Assembly (NCBI RefSeq): GCF_050632385.1
Contig: NZ_CP192599.1
Coordinates: forward strand, 1,488,001-1,552,000
Length of the DNA stretch: 64,000 bases
Origin: Humitalea sp050632385
GTDB lineage: Bacteria; Pseudomonadota; Alphaproteobacteria; Acetobacterales; Acetobacteraceae
Direction of reading: 5' to 3'
Shown: piece after piece, positions 15,293-22,100 of the stretch
Layout of the letters: every line of letters starts with the position of its first letter
How positions within the stretch are numbered: position 1 is the stretch's first letter
The notes under the pieces: model-generated
Databases searched by the model: none
What the model was told of the DNA's origin: nothing
What the model saw: only the letters and a program-made list of their open reading frames with translations
Made by a program: the position numbers and the translations under genes

Positions 15293-18292
15293 CTACCGCG
15301 ACACGCGCGGCGGTGCCGCGCAGACCTCGCGGATGGCCTCGGCCATTTGGTGGAAGGATGGCGCCCAGGATGTGACATGCCCGGATCGGGGCGGCAGCCC
15401 GCCATGATCCTTCGCCTCGCATTGCGTCGCGATCCAGTCGGCCACGGCGTCGGGATCGTCGGCGATGGCGATACCAAGGCCGCGATGCGCCGGATTCCCC
15501 GAGGCCAGCACCGGAAGCCCCATCGCCAGGGCCTGGCCGATCCCGAAATCCTCGCCATCCCAAAGTGCCAGGTTCAGATAGGCATCCGCCGCGATATGGA
15601 GGTCCAGCAGCGCCTCCCCGGACACCGGCGCCGCCACAAGCAGGCCCTCCGCGCGCAGCCACTCGGCATCCGCCGGCGGCGTGCGTCCCGCCAGCAGGAA
15701 GGCCACGCGCCCCGCCAGATCGGGCCGGCGCGATGCCAGGACCTCCGATGCGTCCAGATAGGCGTCAAGGCCGTTGACATGACGCGCATCCCGCCCGAAG
15801 CGGCAGAGGTTGAGCACGACGAACCGATCGCCCAGCCCCAGCCGCGCGCGGATGTCGGCACGACGCGCGGCCATCGCCTGTGTCCATATCGGGAGGTGCG
15901 ACGTGCCATAGGGTATGACACCCATATCCGCGATGCCGGTTTCGGCGGCGCTGGCGGCGGAGACCGCGAAACACCTGTCGGCCACGGCGAATTCCAGGCG
16001 GCGCTCGGCCTGTGCCGCGGCGCGCTCCGCGGCGTTGGGGAACAGGTCGGGCGGCGGCGCGCTGCCGATATAGGCGATGCTGCGCGGCCATTCGCCGAGA
16101 TGGCGGAACGTCGCGTAGAAGGACGGGTCCTGCACCACGACACAGTCGATGCGTTGTTCGAAGGCCAGGCGCGCTGCCTCCATGGGCGTGCGCAGCGTCA
16201 CGTATCGGCAGCCGGGAATGGCCGCCGCGTCGCGGATATGCGGGCCGGCGACGCAGATGTCGAAGCCCTCGGCCGCCAGGTGGGCCACCTGCTGGGCCAG
16301 GATATCGCCCATGCCGTCGCCGGGCGGATCGCCCAGCAGCATGACGCGCCGCCTGTCCCCACCGGCCGCGAGCCAGGGCCGGGGCGCACGCGGCGGGCAG
16401 GCGCGTTCATGGACCGCGTCGATGGAAAAATGCGGGTTGTAGAAAGGATCGTTCTTGAACAGGGCCTTCGCGTGCCGCCACGCATAGGCCCCTTCGTTGC
16501 GGAATTTTATCGCCTTGGGCCAGGTATCGTCCGGGCCGCGGCTTTGCGATTCGAAATGCGTCAGCAGCGGTTCGGCGACCAGGATGTTCCGATACCCCGC
16601 CGCGATGGCGGCGGTGCAGAGAAGGACGTCGTTGAAAGCAACCGTGAGGTGTTCGTCCAGCCCGCCCAACTGCCGGAACACCTCCGCCCGGATCGCGAGG
16701 CAAGCCCCCGTGACGGCAGAAACCTCATGCGTCAGCACCGCGAGATCCTGATACCCCGGCGCATCCGCCGCCAGCCCGTGCGCGGCATGCATGGCCAGGC
16801 CCCGCATGCCGAGGATGACGCCGCCATGCTGCACCGTGCCATCGGGATAGAGCAGCTTGGCGCCGACCGCGGCGACGTCGGGCTGCATCGCCTGCCCGGC
16901 CAGCAGGCGAAGCCAGTCCGCGCGCAGCACCACGGTGTCGTTGTTCAGCAAGACCAGCAACTGGCCCTGGGCAAGCCGTGCGGCACCGTTGTTCAGGCGG
17001 GGGTAGCTGAAGGGGGAGGGGTCCTGGATCAGCCGGATCCTGCCGGCCTGGGCTTGCGTTTCCAGCCAGGCGATCGTGTCCGGATCGTCCGAGGCATTGT
17101 CGACCACGATCACCTCAAGCAGCGCGCCTGGCCAGTCGGTGATCGCGTGGATGCTCTCCACGCAAGGTTCGAGCAGGTCGCGCCGGTTGCGCGTCGGGAT
17201 GATGATGCTGATCCGCGGCAGTGCCGCTTCGGCCAGGAGGGCCGGCGGCGCCGGACGGGCGTCCGGCGCTGGGCGCAAGGCATGGCTGAGCAAGGCCGGG
17301 ACATGGCGCACCGTGGCACGCGGCAGCCCGGCGGCGAAGGCGGCCAAGGCCCAGGGGTCGGCCAAAGGCGCCAGCGCGACACCCCCGGCGCGCAGAACGG
17401 CGCAGCCGCCGATAAAGGCGCGATGACGCAGCAGTTCGGGCGAGTGGTCCGGTTTGAACCAGGGCGCGTGCCGCAGGCCGTCGGCGGCGATTTGGTCTTC
17501 ATCGGCGTAGATCAGCCGCGCCTCGGGCGCCTCCGCCACGGCGATCGCCAGCATATACAGGGCGTGCGGCGACAGCACGGCGCCCGGGCCAAGCAGCAGG
17601 ACGGGCGCCTCGCCGGTGCTGAGGCCCGGTGCGGCAAGGCTGATGCGGGTGTCGGCATGCGGCAGGGCGGGTGGCCGGGGTGCGACGATCTCGGCCCGCC
17701 AGTCGGTGACGACTTGCGCGCCCAGGCTGGACAGCGTGGCGGCGATCTCGTCGGCGGTGCTGGCCTCGTCGAGCAGAACCACGATTTGCCAGGCGGGAAA
17801 GGCGGCACCGCGGATATGCGCTTGGATCTGGGCGATATCCCGCGGCTGCAAGCGGTCGAAATCCGCGATCCAGGCGGTATAGCCGGCGTCCTCGGCCTCA
17901 GGGACGGGTTCCGGCGGCGGTTCGGGGCGCGCGGGGGGGGCAGCGGGGTTGCGAAGCCGGCGCGCCAGCGTGATGGCGTGACGCAATGGTGAGGTCGCCC
18001 GCCACATGGTCGAGCCCAGGAGGGCATCGAGCGCTGCCGCGCGCTCCGTCGCCAGGGCTTCCGCAAGCGCGAGCCGTTCCCGCAGGGCGGCGGCCTCGGC
18101 CGCGTGGCCGGCGACCGCGGCTGCCAGGGCCGTTTCCGACGCCTCGGCCAAGGCCTGGGCGGCGGCGAGATCATCGCTGTCGATGGGCGCGAAGGCCTGC
18201 CGACGCGATGCGCGCCGCAACCGGCGCCATTCTTGTTGGTCGGCGTCGCTGTGCCGATGGGCGCCCGCCGTTTCGCCGCCTGGAATGGTCAT
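15293..18292 (-). CDS. Multidomain glycosyltransferase (GT2-like, GT2, GT4-like modules)
   Basis: 999-residue polysaccharide glycosyltransferase. Order: alanine-rich helix (about 38-95) ending in the GSTMWRATSPLR signature; a first GT2-like half-module with LIYADEDQI and PWFKPDHSPELLRH (about 220-290); a complete GT2 domain (ISIIIPTRNRRDLL near 359, metal-binding LLNNDTVVL near 450, VTGACLAIRAEVF); then a GT4-like C-terminal domain (FVVLNLCRFGRDARHVNG, GIGQALAMGLPVLASG). Start taken at ATG 18292; the frame is open to 18457 but that leader is not protein-like. Divergent from rfbF and presumably adds several sugars of the same surface glycan. Confidence 0.85.
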   Translation of the reverse strand: MTIPGGETAGAHRHSDADQQEWRRLRRASRRQAFAPIDSDDLAAAQALAEASETALAAAVAGHAAEAAALRERLALAEALATERAAALDALLGSTMWRATSPLRHAITLARRLRNPAAPPARPEPPPEPVPEAEDAGYTAWIADFDRLQPRDIAQIQAHIRGAAFPAWQIVVLLDEASTADEIAATLSSLGAQVVTDWRAEIVAPRPPALPHADTRISLAAPGLSTGEAPVLLLGPGAVLSPHALYMLAIAVAEAPEARLIYADEDQIAADGLRHAPWFKPDHSPELLRHRAFIGGCAVLRAGGVALAPLADPWALAAFAAGLPRATVRHVPALLSHALRPAPDARPAPPALLAEAALPRISIIIPTRNRRDLLEPCVESIHAITDWPGALLEVIVVDNASDDPDTIAWLETQAQAGRIRLIQDPSPFSYPRLNNGAARLAQGQLLVLLNNDTVVLRADWLRLLAGQAMQPDVAAVGAKLLYPDGTVQHGGVILGMRGLAMHAAHGLAADAPGYQDLAVLTHEVSAVTGACLAIRAEVFRQLGGLDEHLTVAFNDVLLCTAAIAAGYRNILVAEPLLTHFESQSRGPDDTWPKAIKFRNEGAYAWRHAKALFKNDPFYNPHFSIDAVHERACPPRAPRPWLAAGGDRRRVMLLGDPPGDGMGDILAQQVAHLAAEGFDICVAGPHIRDAAAIPGCRYVTLRTPMEAARLAFEQRIDCVVVQDPSFYATFRHLGEWPRSIAYIGSAPPPDLFPNAAERAAAQAERRLEFAVADRCFAVSAASAAETGIADMGVIPYGTSHLPIWTQAMAARRADIRARLGLGDRFVVLNLCRFGRDARHVNGLDAYLDASEVLASRRPDLAGRVAFLLAGRTPPADAEWLRAEGLLVAAPVSGEALLDLHIAADAYLNLALWDGEDFGIGQALAMGLPVLASGNPAHRGLGIAIADDPDAVADWIATQCEAKDHGGLPPRSGHVTSWAPSFHQMAEAIREVCAAPPRVSR

Positions 18293-18479
18293 TGCTGCAT
18301 CACGCTCGGGCGCTTGCCCCCACTGATTGGACGATGCGGGGCTTTTGGGGTGCCATGACTTAGCAGCAGGATCTTTTCTGTCCACGTGCCAGGGCCGGGC
18401 GTTTGTGGAGCCGGTCCGCGCGTCGACCAACCCTCGCCCAATGACAGACGGTGCCAATCATGGTAGGTCCACGGCAAGG

Positions 18480-18573
18480 GTTGGACTTGGTTAATTTTCA
18501 TTTATTATCTATAAAATAAGACGATTCGTCATTTTTCATAGATAATACGATTCACCAAATATTCATGCATGAC
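18480..18573. promoter_or_regulatory. AT-rich divergent control region with inverted and direct repeats
   Basis: A sharply AT-rich patch within very GC-rich DNA, between the divergent glycosyltransferase and rfbF genes. It holds a 9-bp inverted repeat ATTATCTAT (18504-18512) / ATAGATAAT (18538-18546) and a direct repeat ACGATTC at 18521-18527 and 18547-18553. Several -10-like hexamers (TATAAA, GATAAT) occur but no clear -35 box fixes a promoter. The symmetry suggests an operator, or an H-NS/MucR-like silencer target; that is inference. Confidence 0.5.
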
Positions 18574-18585
18574 GGAGGGTGTCTT

Positions 18586-19356
18586 TTGAAGGCAGTAATT
18601 CTTGCCGGTGGCCTTGGCACGCGCTTGGCCGAAGAAACCGGCAGCCGGCCCAAGCCGATGGTGGAGATCGGCGGCCAGCCGATCCTTTGGCATATCCTCA
18701 AGATATACCATGCCCATGGCATCAATGACTTTGTCATTTGCCTTGGCTACAAAGGTTACGTCATCAAGGAATACTTCGCCAATTATTACCTGCATCGGTC
18801 GGATGTGACGGTCGATCTGGGCAAGAACACGATCGAATTCCACCAGGCCAAGTCAGAACCCTGGCGCGTCACCCTGGTCGATACTGGCGACGACACGATG
18901 ATCGGCGGGCGCATCAAGCGCATCCTGCCCTATGTCGAGAATGACGACGCCTTCTGCCTGACCTATGGCGACGGCGTGGGCGACGTCGACATCACATCCC
19001 TGATCGACTTTCATCGGCGTGAGGGCCGCCTGGCCACCGTGTCCGCCATGATGCCCCCGGGCCGATTCGGCGCCATCAAGTTCGACGGCGCCCGCGTGAC
19101 GGGGTTCGAGGAAAAGCCCGCCGGCGACGGCGGCTGGATCAACGGCGGCTTCTTCGTGCTCAGCCCCAAGGTCGTCGACTATATCGATGGTGACAGCAGC
19201 GTCTGGGAAAAGGAGCCGATGGAGCGGCTGGCCGCCGACGGCCAATTGTCCGTCCGCCACCATCACGGTTTCTGGCATCCGATGGATACGCTGCGCGACA
19301 AGCGCTACCTCGAGGATCTCTGGACCAAGGGCAAGGCGCCCTGGAAAATTTGGTAG
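18586..19356 (+). CDS. rfbF: Glucose-1-phosphate cytidylyltransferase
   Basis: Makes CDP-glucose from glucose-1-phosphate and CTP, the first step to CDP-linked deoxy sugars. 256 residues, standard length. Seen: nucleotide-binding KAVILAGGLGTRLAEETGSR at the N-terminus, PKPMVEIGGQPILWHI, CLTYGDGVGDVD, INGGFFVL and HHHGFWHPMDTLRDK. Start is TTG at 18586, which puts KAVILAGG directly after the initiator as in the family; GGAGGG at 18574-18579 is six bases upstream. The in-frame ATG at 18565 lies before that site. First gene of the CDP-sugar operon. Confidence 0.93.
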   Translation: MKAVILAGGLGTRLAEETGSRPKPMVEIGGQPILWHILKIYHAHGINDFVICLGYKGYVIKEYFANYYLHRSDVTVDLGKNTIEFHQAKSEPWRVTLVDTGDDTMIGGRIKRILPYVENDDAFCLTYGDGVGDVDITSLIDFHRREGRLATVSAMMPPGRFGAIKFDGARVTGFEEKPAGDGGWINGGFFVLSPKVVDYIDGDSSVWEKEPMERLAADGQLSVRHHHGFWHPMDTLRDKRYLEDLWTKGKAPWKIW

Positions 19357-19370
19357 GCGGGCCGTCCGAT

Positions 19371-20444
19371 ATGCGCATCCTGATCACTGGCAACATGGGC
19401 TATGTCGGCCCCGTCGTTGTGTCACACCTGCGATCCGTCTGGCCCGAGGCCGAACTCATCGGCTTTGACGCGGGCTTCTTCGGCCATTGCCTGACGGCGC
19501 CCGGCCCTGCGCCGGAACTCGCCCTCGACGTGCAGCATTATGGCGACATCCGCGCCATCCAGCCCCCCCTGCTTGAGGGCGTGGATGCGGTCGTCCACCT
19601 GGCCGCGGTGTCCAACGACCCGATGGGCAAGCGGTTCGAGGTGGTGACGGATGACATCAACCACCGTGCCTCGACCAGGCTCGCCAGCATGGCGCGCGAT
19701 GCGGGGGTGAAGTCCTTCGTCTTCGCCTCCTCCTGCTCGGTCTATGGGCTGGCGGCCGGCGATGCGCGCACCGAAGCCGACCCGGTCAATCCGCTGACCG
19801 CCTATGCCCGGTCCAAGATCGCGACCGAACAGGCCTTGCGTGAGATGAACCGCGGCGACCTGACGGTCACCTGCCTGCGTTTCGCGACCGCGGCGGGCTT
19901 TTCCCCGCGCCTGCGGCTGGACCTGGTGGTGAATGACTTCGTCGCCTGCGCGCTGTCCAGCGGCCAGATCACCGTGCTCTCCGACGGCTCGCCCTGGCGG
20001 CCGCTGATCGATGTGCGCGACATGGCGCGCGCGATCGAATGGGCGATCGCACGCCCGGCCGAAAACGGCGGCGCCTATCTCGCGGTCAACGCCGGTTCCG
20101 ATGAATGGAACTACCAGGTGCGCGACCTGGCCCAGGCCGTCAGCACTGCGGTCGAGGGCACGAGCGTGTCGATCAATACCGACGCCCCGCCGGACACGCG
20201 CTCCTACAAGGTCGATTTCGCGCTGTTCCGCAAATTGGCGCCGGATCACCAGCCGCGGATCTCGCTGACCGAGTCGATCGCCAAGCTGCGCGACGGGCTG
20301 AACGCCATCGGCTTCGACGATCCGGATTTCCGCGCCTCGCAGAATATCCGCCTGAAGGTGCTGGAACGGCTGATCGACCAGGGCCGGTTGAACGACAGCC
20401 TGGAATGGGCCGACGGGTCGCGCGGCGGCTGGAGGGACGCATGA
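19371..20444 (+). CDS. NAD-dependent epimerase/dehydratase (extended SDR)
   Basis: 357-residue nucleotide-sugar SDR. Seen: ILITGNMGYVGPVVV with GxxGxxG, VHLAAVSNDPMGKRF, SSCSVYG, catalytic YARSKIATEQ, RFATAAGFSPRLRLDLVVNDF and PLIDVRDMARAI. It occupies the place where a CDP-glucose 4,6-dehydratase (RfbG) would be expected after rfbF, but its substrate loops look more like a 4-epimerase or dehydratase of another subfamily. ATG at 19371, 14 bases after rfbF. Its stop overlaps the next start by 4 bp. NDP-sugar substrate is inferred from context. Confidence 0.83.
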   Translation: MRILITGNMGYVGPVVVSHLRSVWPEAELIGFDAGFFGHCLTAPGPAPELALDVQHYGDIRAIQPPLLEGVDAVVHLAAVSNDPMGKRFEVVTDDINHRASTRLASMARDAGVKSFVFASSCSVYGLAAGDARTEADPVNPLTAYARSKIATEQALREMNRGDLTVTCLRFATAAGFSPRLRLDLVVNDFVACALSSGQITVLSDGSPWRPLIDVRDMARAIEWAIARPAENGGAYLAVNAGSDEWNYQVRDLAQAVSTAVEGTSVSINTDAPPDTRSYKVDFALFRKLAPDHQPRISLTESIAKLRDGLNAIGFDDPDFRASQNIRLKVLERLIDQGRLNDSLEWADGSRGGWRDA

Positions 20445-21007
20445 TCTTCCACAAGACGCCGCTCGAAACCGCGCGGCTGATCGAATTGGAAAAGCGCGGC
20501 GACGCGCGCGGGTTTTTCGCGCGCTTCTTCTGCGAGAAGGAATTCGCCGCCGAGGGTCTGACGACCCGCTTCGTGCAGGTGAACAATTCGCTCTCCGCCA
20601 AGAAGGGCACCCTGCGCGGGATGCACTACCAATTGCCGCCGGCGGCGGAGACCAAGCTGGTGCGCTGCATCCGCGGCGCCTTCTGGGATGTGATCGTCGA
20701 CCTGCGTCCGGACTCGCCCAGCTTCGGCAAGTGGTATGGCGCCGAACTCTCGGCCGAGAACCGGCTGATGATGTATGTGCCGCACGGTTTCGCGCATGGC
20801 TTCATCACCCTGACCGAGGATGCCGAGGCGCTGTACATGGTCGACGCCTTCTACGCGCCCGAGGGCGAGCGCGGGTTGCGCTGGAACGATCCGGCGATCG
20901 GCATCCAATGGCCGATCGCGCCCGAGGAAATCTCGGACAAGGACCAGAAGTGGCCGGACCTCGATGCCGGGTTCCATGGGCTTGAGCGCATGCGCGGCCT
21001 GCTGTGA
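20441..21007 (+). CDS. dTDP-4-dehydrorhamnose 3,5-epimerase-like protein
   Basis: 188-residue RmlC/RfbC-family cupin that epimerises 4-keto sugars at C3 and/or C5. Seen: DARGFFARFFCEKEFAAEG, VQVNNSLS, catalytic histidine in GTLRGMHYQLPP, KLVRCIRGAFWDVIVDLR, and YVPHGFAHGFITL with the downstream tyrosine in ALYMVDAFY. Because the gene follows rfbF rather than rmlA, the substrate is probably a CDP-4-keto sugar (inference). ATG at 20441 overlaps the upstream stop (ATGA), and the next gene starts with a GTGA overlap, so the genes are translationally coupled. Confidence 0.88.
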   Translation: MIFHKTPLETARLIELEKRGDARGFFARFFCEKEFAAEGLTTRFVQVNNSLSAKKGTLRGMHYQLPPAAETKLVRCIRGAFWDVIVDLRPDSPSFGKWYGAELSAENRLMMYVPHGFAHGFITLTEDAEALYMVDAFYAPEGERGLRWNDPAIGIQWPIAPEEISDKDQKWPDLDAGFHGLERMRGLL

Positions 21008-21924
21008 AGATCCTGCTGACCGGTGGGTCGTCCTTCACCGGCGTCTGGATCGCCCGCGCCCTGGCGGAGGCCGGTCACCATGTGGTGGCGACCCTGCGGG
21101 CGCCGGATGCCGGTGCCTACCATGGTGTGCGCGCCGCGCGCGTGGCGGAACTGGCCCGCCACGCCGATCTGCGTTGGGGCATGGCCTTTGGCGATGACGC
21201 CTTCCTGGCCCTGGCGGCCGAGGGCGGCTGGGATGTGCTGGCCCATCACGCGGCGGAGGTCGGCGACTACCGCTCGCCCGACTACGACCTGGCGGGGGCG
21301 CTGGCGGCGAATACCCGCAACCTGCCGCATGTGCTGAAGGCGCTGGCCGGCGGCGGCTTGCAGGCCGTGATCCTCACCGGTTCGGTCTTCGAGAACGACG
21401 AAGGCCTGGGCAATCCGCCCCTGGTCGCCTTCTCCCCCTACGGCTTGTCAAAAGCCTTCACGGCGCAGGCCTTCCGCTACTGGACGGCGCAGTATTGCCT
21501 GCCATTCGGCAAGTTCGTCATCCCGAACCCGTTTGGCTTGTTCGAGGAACCGCGCTTCTGCGCCTATCTGATCAAGACGTGGAAGGCGGGGCAGGTGGCC
21601 CAGGTCCGCACCCCGTCCTATGTGCGCGACAACATCCATGTGCCGCTGCTCGCCCGCGCCTATGCCGGCTTCGTGCAGCAGGTGGTGGGGGGGGGCGCCT
21701 TCATCCGCACCGGCCCGTCCGGCTATATCGAATCCCAGGGCGGCTTCGCGCAGCGCATGGCACGCGAAATGCAGGCGCGATCGGCGCTCGCCTGTGGGCT
21801 GGAACTGCTCGACCAGAGTGATTTCTCCGAACCCCTGGTGCGGGTGAACACCGACCCGCTGCTGCCTTCTGCGGCCGAGGAGGCGTCGATCTGGGATGCC
21901 TATATCGGCGCGGCGCTTCAGTAA
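21004..21924 (+). CDS. NAD(P)-dependent SDR oxidoreductase/epimerase
   Basis: 306-residue extended SDR, presumably the terminal reductase or epimerase of the CDP-sugar branch. Seen: ILLTGGSSFTGVWIARALAE at the N-terminus, HHAAEVGDYRSPDYD, LTGSVFENDE, and catalytic SPYGLSKAFTAQAFRYW with YxxxK. GTG start at 21004 overlaps the upstream TGA. The C-terminal half (IPNPFGLFEEPRF, YVRDNIHVPLLARAY) is typical of nucleotide-sugar SDRs of unassigned specificity. A 176-bp gap separates it from the next gene. Confidence 0.85.
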   Translation: MKILLTGGSSFTGVWIARALAEAGHHVVATLRAPDAGAYHGVRAARVAELARHADLRWGMAFGDDAFLALAAEGGWDVLAHHAAEVGDYRSPDYDLAGALAANTRNLPHVLKALAGGGLQAVILTGSVFENDEGLGNPPLVAFSPYGLSKAFTAQAFRYWTAQYCLPFGKFVIPNPFGLFEEPRFCAYLIKTWKAGQVAQVRTPSYVRDNIHVPLLARAYAGFVQQVVGGGAFIRTGPSGYIESQGGFAQRMAREMQARSALACGLELLDQSDFSEPLVRVNTDPLLPSAAEEASIWDAYIGAALQ

Positions 21925-22100
21925 TCGGCGGCATCCACGATGCCGTCGGCAGGGGACGACACAGTGAGCCTTGGGCAGATCACGAACGGCGCCGGAACAA
22001 CGCGCCGCCGCGCGGATCCCAGCCGAAATAGCGGCTCTTTCCTGATGTGCGCCGGGCACGAACCCCGCGCGATCGACGCGACAATGACGGGACTGTTTTG

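Noticed and set aside
15026..17992. A 988-codon open frame on the plus strand opposite the large glycosyltransferase
   Set aside because: It is a high-GC antisense shadow: composition is Arg/Gly/Gln-rich with no motifs, while the minus strand carries clear GT2 and GT4 signatures.
18458..18585. AT-rich patch considered as a replication origin or att site
   Set aside because: No DnaA-box cluster, integrase or tRNA is present; a promoter/operator fits its divergent position better.
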